NCBI RefSeq assembly: GCF_004005495.1
Contig: NZ_RZYA01000002.1
Coordinates: 372,001 to 436,000 of the forward strand
Length of the DNA stretch: 64,000 bases
Origin: Streptomyces antnestii
GTDB lineage: Bacteria; Actinomycetota; Actinomycetes; Streptomycetales; Streptomycetaceae
Reading direction: 5' to 3'
The notes under the pieces are model-generated. The model had not been told where the DNA came from, did no database searches, and saw only the letters and a list, made by a program, of their open reading frames with translations. The translations under genes and the position numbers were made by a program. Position 1 is the first letter of the stretch. Each line of letters opens with the position of its first letter. Positions 34,075 through 41,230 of the stretch are shown here, piece by piece.

Positions 34075-35454
34075 TCAGGCGGACAGGTGGCGGATTTCGG
34101 CGTGGATCCGGTCGACGAGCGGTTGTGCCAGGTGACGGTGGCCGTGGTCGGTGAGGGCGGTGACGACCGATCCGCCGCCGTGGCGCATGAACGTGAGCGC
34201 GAGGGGGTGGCCCGGGCCGAGCGCAGGAAGGCCCGCCATCGCGGTGAGCCGCGCGGAGCCGAGGGTGAGTTCCCCCGCGTGTGTGGCCACGCTGCTGCAC
34301 ACCAGTGAGAAGTAGCGGGGCGAATCGACATAGCGGCTCGCCGCGTTGCCCAGGGCAGTCACTTTGCGCGGCCGTGACGAGACCACGGCGGCTTGGGCCC
34401 GCGCCCGCGCGCCGATCGCGCCGCGCCTGATGAAGGAGTCCACGGCGGCGAGCCGCAGCCGCCCGTCCCGCTGCGCGGGGAGCGGGATGCGGACCGTCGC
34501 GTAGTGATTGCCGAGCAGTTCTCTCTGCTCGTCGGTGCGTACGTCGACCGGCACCAGGGCGCACACTCCGGGCAGCCGCGGGAAGCGGCCGGTGAGCCCC
34601 AGGGTGCGCAGCGCTCCGGAAGTGGCGGCGAGGAAGACGGCGTTGGCGGAGGCCCGTTCACGGCCGGTGGCGCCGGAGACCGATGCGGCCCGAGCGGCGG
34701 CCAGTTCCTCACTCGGCACCCGGCGGAAGGCGATGACGCGGTGCGGGTCCACGGGACCGTGCAGGGGCAGCGGACGTGCCTTGGGCACCAAGTCGCCCAG
34801 GGTCCAGGCCAGTTGACGGAACCGTGAAGGTGGCTCCACGGGGGGCGGACCGGTCGGCGATCGGTGGGCGGGACCGGTCGGCGGCCGGTGGGCCGGAGTG
34901 GTTTCGTCGAGCAGGGCGCGGAGCACCGTCGCGATGGACCGGCCGTCCAGCAGGGCATGGTGTGCGCGGAGCAGGAGGACGAAGCCGCCCGTGGTGGGGA
35001 TGAGGTGCAGCTGCCAGGGCGGGCGATCGGGATCGAGGGGCGCCGTGAACAGGGCCGCGATGTGCGCTTCGAGCCCGGTGGCGGGGACGTGCGGGCTCTC
35101 TGCGATGTGGCGGTCCGCCTCGAACCGTGGGCCGGTCGACCAGAGCGGCCAGCTGCCGGTGGCGTGAGCGGTCGTGGGGGAATGGGGAACGAGGCGCAGC
35201 CGTGCGTAGCGCGCGAGACGCTGCCGGGCCAGGGAGCGGAGCGTGGTCACCGTGGGTGGCGGGCCCTCGAACCAGGTGAGCAGCGCGCCGGTCATGTTGG
35301 AACCGCCGTAGACCTGTTGGCGATGCAGCCAGGCGTCCAGCGGGGGCATGGCCGAGAGGGTGGGCTCTGAGTCGTCGTACTCGGGCGACGTGGAGGGCGA
35401 AGGCGGTGCCGGTGATGGGGTGGCGAGAGGGGACGGAGTAGCGGACTGTGTCAT
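34075..35454 (-). CDS. WS/DGAT-like acyltransferase
   Basis: 459-residue protein of the wax ester synthase/diacylglycerol acyltransferase (condensation-like) superfamily. The catalytic motif HHALLDG (in LRAHHALLDGRS) is intact, and the N-terminal MPPLDAWLHRQQ start and late GNHYATVRIPLP segment fit the family. ATG at 35454 chosen because GAGGAC lies 8 nt upstream. Pro-rich N-terminal tail of about 30 residues. It follows a glycosyltransferase and an alpha/beta hydrolase on the same strand, so acylation of a glycosylated lipid or polyketide is a reasonable inference. Confidence 0.8.
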   Translation of the reverse strand: MTQSATPSPLATPSPAPPSPSTSPEYDDSEPTLSAMPPLDAWLHRQQVYGGSNMTGALLTWFEGPPPTVTTLRSLARQRLARYARLRLVPHSPTTAHATGSWPLWSTGPRFEADRHIAESPHVPATGLEAHIAALFTAPLDPDRPPWQLHLIPTTGGFVLLLRAHHALLDGRSIATVLRALLDETTPAHRPPTGPAHRSPTGPPPVEPPSRFRQLAWTLGDLVPKARPLPLHGPVDPHRVIAFRRVPSEELAAARAASVSGATGRERASANAVFLAATSGALRTLGLTGRFPRLPGVCALVPVDVRTDEQRELLGNHYATVRIPLPAQRDGRLRLAAVDSFIRRGAIGARARAQAAVVSSRPRKVTALGNAASRYVDSPRYFSLVCSSVATHAGELTLGSARLTAMAGLPALGPGHPLALTFMRHGGGSVVTALTDHGHRHLAQPLVDRIHAEIRHLSA

Positions 35455-35510
35455 GGGGGGTGTCCTCACGTTCATGACGTACGGCAGATGGGGGACGGGT
35501 GCGGCCGGCC

Positions 35511-35580
35511 TCCGGAGAAGCCCGGAGAAGCCCGGAGAAGCCCGGAGAAGCCCGGAGAAGCCCGGAGAAGTCCGGAGAGG
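35511..35580 (+). repeat. Seven tandem 10-bp repeats, CCCGGAGAAG
   Basis: Five perfect copies (35521-35570) flanked by TCCGGAGAAG before and TCCGGAGAGG after, between the end of the glycosyltransferase gene and the start of the acyltransferase gene. The number of copies is likely to vary. On the minus strand it lies in the leader of the acyltransferase gene. Confidence 0.95.
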
Positions 35581-35644
35581 CCGTCCTTGCGCCGGCAGTG
35601 CGATGATCGCCCGACCACCGCGCAGGGCGACCGTTTCGACGGGC

Positions 35645-36946
35645 TCAGGCCATCGCCGCGACCGCGCGGGCCACCGCGCCCGCCCCGTCCTCGCGGGCCA
35701 GCCGCGCCGCCGCCGCTGTGGCGTTGCGGGCCAGGTCACGATCTTGGACCGCCCGGGTGAGCGCGTCGGCCAGCCGTGGGGCGGTCAGCTCGGCGCAGGG
35801 AAGTGCTTCCGCGCTCACCCCGAGTTCCACGAGCCGGGCCGCCCACCAGGGCTGGTCGGTCATGACCGGGACCGGCACCGCCGGTACGCCCGCCCGCAGA
35901 CCGGCCGCCGTGGTGCCCGCGCCCGCGTGGTGGACGACCGCGGCGGTCTGCGGCATCAGCCAGCCGTGCGGCAGTTGGCCGACCGTGATGACGTCGTCGT
36001 CGACCACCGAGAGACCGGCCCAGCCCGACTGGACCACACCGCGCAGCCCCGCGCGCCGCAGTGCCTGTGCCGCGATCTGCCCCAGCTGCTCGGGATCGCC
36101 GGGCATCATGCTCCCGAATCCGATGAGCACGGGGGGCGGACCGGCTGACAGGAAGTCCGTTACCAGAGACGGGGGTTGCCAGTTCGGGCACTCGTGCGGC
36201 CACCAGTAGCCGCCCACGTGCAGTCCGGGCCGCCAGTCCGCCGGGCGGGGAACGACCCAGGGGCTGTATCCGTGCCAGATCGGCCACTGGGAGCGTTCGC
36301 GCGCGCTGCGCAGCCGATGGCCGCCGCGGTGGCCGACGCCGAGGCGGTCGTGCGTGGCGCGGTGGGCCGTGCGGTAGAGGGTGTCGAAGAGCGCGTTCGT
36401 GGCGTGACCCCGTAGACGGTTGGTGCGGGCCGGGCCGCGCCAGGGCGTCGTACAGGGGGAGAACTCGCTTGTGGGGACGTCGGGTTGGAGGAAGACGCCC
36501 ATGGTGGGGATGTGATGGTGGCGCGCGACGGCCGAACCGATGGGGGCGGCGATGGTCGACAGAAGGATGAGGTCGGCCTTGGGGTCCACCGCGTCGAGGA
36601 CGTCGTCGACCAGCGACAGCATGGCCTGCCGGGTGTCCCGGGCGAGGGAGCGCAACGACCGCACCGCACGCACGGCGTCCGAAGGACGCGACGGCGACGG
36701 CGCCGGCGATAGGGACGGCGACGGCGGTGCGGAGGTGCCGGTGAGATGGCTGTGCGCGCCGATCAGCGCCTCGAAGGGGTCGGCCTGCAGCGGCTTCATG
36801 CGAAGCCCGCAGCACGCCACCATGGGGGCGAACTTGGCGTGGGTGACGACCTCGACGGCGTGGCCCTCGGCCAGAAGCCGGTGTGCGAGGCCGGTGTACG
36901 GGGCGACCGAGCCGGTCGTGCCCACCGTGATGACTTGGATCCGCAT
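35645..36946 (-). CDS. GT1-family glycosyltransferase (MGT/sterol-glycosyltransferase-like)
   Basis: 433-residue GT-B glycosyltransferase. N-terminal MRIQVITVGTTGSVAPYTGLAHRLL (acceptor domain), and a C-terminal donor site HHAGAGTTAAGLRAGVPAVPVPVMTDQPWWA typical of GT1 enzymes that use UDP- or TDP-sugars on lipids, sterols or polyketides. A Pro/Ser-rich insert lies at about residues 75-95. ATG at 36946 with AGGAG upstream. A related paralogue lies at 42322. Upstream hydrolase and downstream acyltransferase are on the same strand, suggesting a small glycolipid-modifying operon. Confidence 0.92.
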   Translation of the reverse strand: MRIQVITVGTTGSVAPYTGLAHRLLAEGHAVEVVTHAKFAPMVACCGLRMKPLQADPFEALIGAHSHLTGTSAPPSPSLSPAPSPSRPSDAVRAVRSLRSLARDTRQAMLSLVDDVLDAVDPKADLILLSTIAAPIGSAVARHHHIPTMGVFLQPDVPTSEFSPCTTPWRGPARTNRLRGHATNALFDTLYRTAHRATHDRLGVGHRGGHRLRSARERSQWPIWHGYSPWVVPRPADWRPGLHVGGYWWPHECPNWQPPSLVTDFLSAGPPPVLIGFGSMMPGDPEQLGQIAAQALRRAGLRGVVQSGWAGLSVVDDDVITVGQLPHGWLMPQTAAVVHHAGAGTTAAGLRAGVPAVPVPVMTDQPWWAARLVELGVSAEALPCAELTAPRLADALTRAVQDRDLARNATAAAARLAREDGAGAVARAVAAMA

Positions 36947-37009
36947 CGGGTCGGAGCTCTCCTGTCGGAATGTCGGACGGTTGTGCGGGGGACGGGATCC
37001 GCCCGGTTC

Positions 37010-37936
37010 TCAAGGTGTCGCGCAGAGCGGGGAGGTGCGCTCGACACCGCGGCAGTACGAAAGCTGCTCCAGCGGCTCGCCCATCAGGAAGTGCGTGATC
37101 AGATCGGCGAGTTCGACCGGCCGCTCCAGCGGAAGCATGTGGTCGGCGTCGGCCACCCGCGTGAACCAGCTGTCGGAGCACGTGGCGGCGAGGGCCCGGC
37201 ACAGCTCCGGCGTCGTGAACGCGTCGTGCTCCCCGGTGGCGACCAGCACCGGCATGCCCGGGGGCCGGCTCGTGTCGAGCATCTCGTGCCGGAGCAGGCG
37301 CATCGTGTTGGAGAGGTGCTTCTCGACGTCCTCGTCGCTGAGGTTGAGCATGCGGCGCATCAGGAAACGGCGGACCCGCGTGCCGGCGGCCACGGAGTCG
37401 ATCCGGTCGGCGTTGACCATGAACGCGACCGTCTCCTGGGCGAACTCCTCCATACGCCCCTCGACCAGCAGATCCAGGGTCCGGCGCATGGCGACCCGGG
37501 CGTGCCCGGGAATGGACGTCATCGTGCCCACCAGCACCATCTTCGCGACCAGTTCGGGCCGGCGCTGCGCGAGCCGGTAGGCGATCGCGGTGCCGTACGA
37601 GCCGCCCACGAGGTGCACGGAGGTCAGTCCCGCCTCGTCGATCATGTGCCCCAGGGCGTCCGCGAGGAAGTCCGCGCCGTGGCGGTCCGGCAGGACGTTT
37701 CCCGCACCCCAGCCCGGCAGGTCGACGGTGAAGACGTCCACGTGGGCGAGGAGCTCGCGCTCCAGGCGGCCCCAGCTCTCCTTGGTCTGGAACGCGCCGC
37801 CGACCAGGACGAGGGGCGCGATGCGCGGGGAGACGGCCGGCACCAGGCGTGACTCGCAGCGGTAGCCCTCCCACTCATGACGGGACACGACGGCCGACCG
37901 GGCACGGGTGTTCGGGATGGCCGGCGCGGGGGGCAT
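37010..37936 (-). CDS. Alpha/beta hydrolase
   Basis: 308-residue alpha/beta hydrolase. Features: VLVGGAFQTKESW (oxyanion region), nucleophile elbow GGSYGTA, ATGEHDAFTT with the catalytic Asp, and DADHMLPLERP with the His. ATG at 37936 preferred; a GTG 51 bp upstream is possible, and neither has a strong ribosome site. It heads the leftward hydrolase-glycosyltransferase-acyltransferase set, and resembles hydrolases acting on ester products in secondary metabolism. Substrate unknown. Confidence 0.83.
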   Translation of the reverse strand: MPPAPAIPNTRARSAVVSRHEWEGYRCESRLVPAVSPRIAPLVLVGGAFQTKESWGRLERELLAHVDVFTVDLPGWGAGNVLPDRHGADFLADALGHMIDEAGLTSVHLVGGSYGTAIAYRLAQRRPELVAKMVLVGTMTSIPGHARVAMRRTLDLLVEGRMEEFAQETVAFMVNADRIDSVAAGTRVRRFLMRRMLNLSDEDVEKHLSNTMRLLRHEMLDTSRPPGMPVLVATGEHDAFTTPELCRALAATCSDSWFTRVADADHMLPLERPVELADLITHFLMGEPLEQLSYCRGVERTSPLCATP

Positions 37937-38025
37937 CAGAGACACGGGACGTCGACCCCTTCCGCATGAACTGCCGTACCGCACCACGCTGTCGATTCGG
38001 TCGAGGTCCTGACATAAACGTACAT

Positions 38026-38035
38026 TGGCATGCCA
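38026..38035. promoter_or_regulatory. TGGCATGCCA palindrome
   Basis: A ten-bp palindrome upstream of the alpha/beta hydrolase gene, close to the larger inverted repeat at 38051. Confidence 0.3.
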
Positions 38036-38050
38036 TCACGGTAGCGCTCG

Positions 38051-38071
38051 AATGGAACATTAGGTTCCATT
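38051..38071. promoter_or_regulatory. AATGGAAC-N5-GTTCCATT inverted repeat, probable operator
   Basis: Perfect 8-bp arms with a 5-bp centre, A/T-rich for this genome, about 115 bp upstream of the alpha/beta hydrolase start. The form fits TetR-type operators. Only one such site was seen. Confidence 0.6.
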
Positions 38072-38220
38072 CGCTGGAAATTGGCCGAGCCGCGAAAGGT
38101 TGCCTGCTCGGCGGGCGTGGCGCGGGTCGATAACGCCCGTATGCCACCGGAGAGTTGATCTCCCGTGACCGGTCCGCTGATCGATTCGGTGGCCGATCCC
38201 ATGACCGAACGGGTACGGGA

Positions 38221-38263
38221 ACGGGTGTTCCGGTCGGCTGTCCTGACCGACCGGAACACCCGT
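38221..38263. terminator. Strong hairpin after the ECF sigma gene
   Basis: A perfect 17-bp inverted repeat ACGGGTGTTCCGGTCGG / CCGACCGGAACACCCGT with a 9-nt loop, just past the stop of the sigma factor gene on the leftward strand. Confidence 0.85.
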
Positions 38264-38285
38264 GACGCCGTACCAACAGCCGCCT

Positions 38286-39137
38286 CTACAAGGAGAGTTC
38301 GGCAGGCTCGTCGAGGCGCGTCAGCTTGCGCGGGTTCGCCATCGCGTAGATCCGCGTGACCCGCCCGTTCTCCACCACGAGGCTCACCGTGGCCAGCCGG
38401 CCGTCGCCCTCGATCCGGCCCGCCGGCGCACCGTTCAGCCACACGGCGGACACCACGCGGCCCGGCCGGGCGAGCATCCTGGCCACGGCCTCCGCCCCGT
38501 GGACCGGCGCCTGGGCGGCGGCCGCGTGCCCGCCGCCGTCGGCGATCAGGACGACGTCGGGCGCCAGCACGTCCAGCAGTTCCTGCAACCGCCCCGTGCG
38601 CAGCGCGCCCAGGAACCGCTCCACCACGGCCTGTTGCTCCGGCCCGCTCACCGGCACGCGCGGCCGACGTGCGGCCACGTGTTCGCGTGCGCGACGCGCG
38701 ATCTGCCGTACCGAGGCCGCGGACTTCCCCGTGGCCTCGGCGATCTCCCCGTACGGCAGGTCGAAGACCTCGCGGAGGACGAACACCGCGCGTTCCGCCG
38801 GTCCGAGTGTCTCCAGCACGGTCAGCATCGCGATCGAGACGCTCTCGGCGAGTTCGACGTCCTCGGCGACATCGGGGCTCGTCAGCAGAGGCTCCGGCAG
38901 CCACTCGCCCACGTAGTCCTCGCGGCGCCGGGACAGCGTGCGCAGCCGGTTGAGCGCCTGCCGCGTGACCACGCGCACGAGGTACGCCCGCGGGTCACCC
39001 ACCCGGGACCGGTCGGCGCCGGCCCACCGCAGCCAGGACTCCTGCACGACGTCCTCCGCGTCGGCCGCCGACCCGAGCATCTCGTACGCGACCGTGAACA
39101 GCAGGCTGCGATGGGCGACGAACGGGTCCTCGGTCAT
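38286..39137 (-). CDS. ECF41-type RNA polymerase sigma factor (SigJ-like) with SnoaL domain
   Basis: 283-residue ECF sigma factor: sigma-2 region (residues about 8-70), sigma-4 helix-turn-helix (DLPYGEIAEATGKSAASVRQIARRAREH) and a fused SnoaL/NTF2-like domain (about 165-283). The two ECF41 hallmarks are present: WLPEP (79-83) in the linker and NPRKL (268-272) at the C-terminus. In ECF41 the fused domain itself controls activity, replacing an anti-sigma factor. The start overlaps the stop of the CMD gene (ATGA), so the pair is one operon. Confidence 0.95.
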   Translation of the reverse strand: MTEDPFVAHRSLLFTVAYEMLGSAADAEDVVQESWLRWAGADRSRVGDPRAYLVRVVTRQALNRLRTLSRRREDYVGEWLPEPLLTSPDVAEDVELAESVSIAMLTVLETLGPAERAVFVLREVFDLPYGEIAEATGKSAASVRQIARRAREHVAARRPRVPVSGPEQQAVVERFLGALRTGRLQELLDVLAPDVVLIADGGGHAAAAQAPVHGAEAVARMLARPGRVVSAVWLNGAPAGRIEGDGRLATVSLVVENGRVTRIYAMANPRKLTRLDEPAELSL

Positions 39138-39712
39138 GCCGTCGCGGCCGCGTCGGACGGCGTGGGGCGCGGGGCCAGCGGAATCTCGCAGGCGGCGGAG
39201 AAGCCCTGCGACGTGACCCCGTTCGCCACGTTGGCCCGGGTGGCCAGATTGACGTAGGCGATGAACGCGGTGAGTTCGACCATGGCCGCGGGGCCGAGCC
39301 GGTCGAGCAGGCCCGCGTACAGCTCGTCGGTGACGGTGGGTGGTGTGTTCGTCATTGCCTCTGCATACTCCAGCACGTCCCGCTCCAGCGCGTCGAACAC
39401 GTCCGACTCACGCCAGCGCGGCACCTGGCTCGCCTTGGTCAGGTCCAGGTTCTCGTTCTGCGCCTGGAAGTACCCGACGTCGAGGCACCAACTGCAGCCG
39501 ACCTGCGCCGCGACGGCCATGTGCGCGAACGACTTGAGGCTCGCGTCCGCCCCGTTCCACGCGCCGATCCTGGCGCCGAACTCCAGGCTGTCCTGGGTGA
39601 CCTGCGGGCTGTGCCACAGCACTTCGACGTTCTCGGGCACGGCGCCCAGTTGCTTGATCATGTTCTCCGCGAGCTCGCTGGGGAGCTCGGCCTTCGGGAT
39701 ACGAAGTGCCAT
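39134..39712 (-). CDS. Carboxymuconolactone decarboxylase/AhpD-family protein
   Basis: 192-residue all-helical protein. The redox motif Cys73-Ser-Trp-Cys76 lies in VAAQVGCSWCLDVG, as in AhpD-like peroxidase-linked disulfide proteins. ATG at 39712 with AGGAG upstream. This is the usual ECF41-linked partner type (carboxymuconolactone decarboxylase-like, oxidoreductase or epimerase). It probably handles oxidised or electrophilic small molecules, but the substrate is unknown. Confidence 0.92.
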   Translation of the reverse strand: MALRIPKAELPSELAENMIKQLGAVPENVEVLWHSPQVTQDSLEFGARIGAWNGADASLKSFAHMAVAAQVGCSWCLDVGYFQAQNENLDLTKASQVPRWRESDVFDALERDVLEYAEAMTNTPPTVTDELYAGLLDRLGPAAMVELTAFIAYVNLATRANVANGVTSQGFSAACEIPLAPRPTPSDAAATA

Positions 39713-39761
39713 GGTCTCCTGTCCTCCTCGGACGTCCGCCTGGGTGGCTGTCAGGCATGAA

Positions 39762-39788
39762 GACACCGGCGGTCGCGCGAATGTGACA
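39762..39788 (-). promoter_or_regulatory. ECF41-type promoter
   Basis: On the minus strand: TGTCACA (39788-39782), exactly 16 bp, then TGTC (39765-39762), matching the reported ECF41 consensus TGTCACA-N16-CGTC except for one base. It lies 50 bp upstream of the CMD start, so the CMD-sigma operon is probably autoregulated. Confidence 0.78.
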
Positions 39789-39832
39789 GCCCGGGGGACA
39801 CCGGCTTTGATCGGCCAGTTCTTCGGCGCAGA

Positions 39833-39852
39833 CCCCGGCCTTCAGGCCGGGG
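39833..39852. repeat. Left-end hairpin of the tnpB element
   Basis: Perfect 8-bp stem CCCCGGCC/GGCCGGGG with a TTCA loop, 21 bp inside the putative left cleavage site, the usual place for TnpA recognition of the top strand. Confidence 0.8.
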
Positions 39853-39941
39853 ATAGCCGATCCTCGCAGCGGAGCCGCGGAGTTCGCTGCGTTGTCAGTG
39901 GCGGGCACTATGTTGATCACATCAGTTGGGGGGGTGTTTTC

Positions 39942-41162
39942 ATGCTGTCGGGCCGCAGGTATCGGCTTGAGTTGACGTCCGAACAGGCGGAGATGTGCGA
40001 GGAGTTCGGCAACGTCTGTCGGTCGGTGTGGAACACCGGCCTTCACCAGCGCCGGGAGTACCGGCGGCGCGGGGCGTGGATGAACTACGTGCCCCAGGCC
40101 GCCGAGCTGGCCGACGCGAAGAAAGAACACGCCTGGTTGAAGGCCGCGCCGTCGCACGTGTTGCAGCAGACCCTGCGGGATCTCGACAAGGCGTGCCGGG
40201 ATCATGGCACGTTCAAGGTGCGGTGGAGGTCGAAGGTGCGTTGGTCGCCTTCGTTCCGGTTTCCCGACGCCAAGCAGATCAGCGTGGAGCGCTTGGGCCG
40301 GAAGTGGGGCCGGGCGAAGCTGCCGAAGGTGGGTTGGGTCCGCTTCCGCTGGTCCCGTCCCCTGGGCGGTGAGATCCGGTCCGCGACCGTGTCGAAGAAG
40401 TCCGGGCACTGGTTTGTGTCGTTCCTCGTGGACGACCAGGCCGTCACACCCGAGCGGCATGCGATGCCCGGCACAGCGGTCGGGATCGACCGGGGCGTCA
40501 AGACCGCGGCGGTCACCTCGGACGGCGACTTCCACGACCGGGAGTTCATCACCGCAGGTGAGGCTGGACGGTACCGGCGGCTTCAGCAGCAGTTCGCCCG
40601 CGCCAAGAAGGGCAGCGCCAACCGGTCCAAGACCCGGGCGGCGATGAACCGGATCATGGGCCGGGTCACGGACCGGCGTGCGGATTTCTGTGCGCAGACC
40701 GCTTCCCGGATCGTCGCGAAAAACGCTCTGGTGGTGCTGGAAGACCTGCGGATCAAGAACATGTCCGCGTCCGCCTCGGGCACGATCGAGGCGCCGGGTT
40801 CCCGCGTCGCTCAGAAACGGGGCCTGAACAGGGCCATCCTCGACAAGGGATGGCACCGCCTCGAACTCGCCCTCGTGGGCGCCGCCCGGTACACGGGCAC
40901 GACCGTGGTGAAGGTCAATGCCGCGTACACGTCGCAAAGGTGTTCCGCCTGCGGCTTCGCCTGCGAAGAAAACCGAGAGAGCCAATCGGTCTTCGTGTGC
41001 AAGGCCGAAGGCTGCGGATACACCGCACACGCCGACGTGAACGCGGCCGTCAACATCAAACACGCGGGCGGGCAGCCCGTGTCAGCCTGTGGAGACCTCG
41101 GCGCCAGCCGGTCTGCGAAGCAGGAACCCGTAAGCCGGGCGACCGGCCGAACCCCCTCATAG
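39942..41162 (+). CDS. tnpB: TnpB RNA-guided endonuclease (OrfB, IS605 family)
   Basis: 406-residue TnpB, the family of RNA-guided DNA nucleases ancestral to Cas12. The RuvC catalytic residues are intact: Asp183 (GIDRGVKTAAV), Glu267 (VVLEDLR) and Asp365 (HADVNAAVN). The zinc finger is complete: Cys334, Cys337, Cys353 and Cys358. N-terminal helix-turn-helix-like wedge (RLELTSEQAEMCEEFGNV). ATG at 39942 is where homology starts; there is no strong ribosome site. With a functional guide RNA made from the 3' end, it would cut the empty site at TTGAT and so favour retention of the element. Confidence 0.95.
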   Translation: MLSGRRYRLELTSEQAEMCEEFGNVCRSVWNTGLHQRREYRRRGAWMNYVPQAAELADAKKEHAWLKAAPSHVLQQTLRDLDKACRDHGTFKVRWRSKVRWSPSFRFPDAKQISVERLGRKWGRAKLPKVGWVRFRWSRPLGGEIRSATVSKKSGHWFVSFLVDDQAVTPERHAMPGTAVGIDRGVKTAAVTSDGDFHDREFITAGEAGRYRRLQQQFARAKKGSANRSKTRAAMNRIMGRVTDRRADFCAQTASRIVAKNALVVLEDLRIKNMSASASGTIEAPGSRVAQKRGLNRAILDKGWHRLELALVGAARYTGTTVVKVNAAYTSQRCSACGFACEENRESQSVFVCKAEGCGYTAHADVNAAVNIKHAGGQPVSACGDLGASRSAKQEPVSRATGRTPS

Positions 41163-41220
41163 GGGATTCCCCCTCCCTTCAGGAGGGGGAGGAAGTCAAC
41201 GAGCCCTCACCCGTGTGATC
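41000..41220 (+). ncRNA. Predicted reRNA/omegaRNA of the tnpB element
   Basis: In this family the guide RNA covers the 3' end of tnpB and the right end, then reads about 16-20 nt of flanking DNA as guide. The right-end hairpin (41169-41189) and TCAAC (41196-41200) give a predicted guide of GAGCCCTCACCCGTGTGATC (41201-41220). The 5' end is not predictable from sequence and is placed only approximately. Confidence 0.5.
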
Positions 41221-41230
41221 GCATGTGCTG

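Larger units (their letters stand above)
39807..41200 (+). mobile_element. IS200/IS605-family solo tnpB element
   Basis: Single-gene element with no tnpA. On the left, the pentamer TTGAT (39807-39811), the target/TAM known from ISDra2, is followed by a subterminal hairpin CCCCGGCC-TTCA-GGCCGGGG (39833-39852). On the right, past the tnpB stop, a hairpin CCCCCTCC-CTTCA-GGAGGGGG (41169-41189) leads to GAAGTCAAC, the likely end near 41200. It has no terminal inverted repeats or target duplication, as expected. Being without tnpA, it could only move in trans. Confidence 0.82.

Noticed and set aside
35736..37874. 712-codon leftward frame across glycosyltransferase and hydrolase genes
   Set aside because: It is in another frame of two well-supported genes and is Arg/Gly/Pro-rich with no domain.
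39913..39917. Second TTGAT as the left end of the tnpB element
   Set aside because: It lies inside, past the left-end hairpin, so the TTGAT at 39807 is the better boundary.
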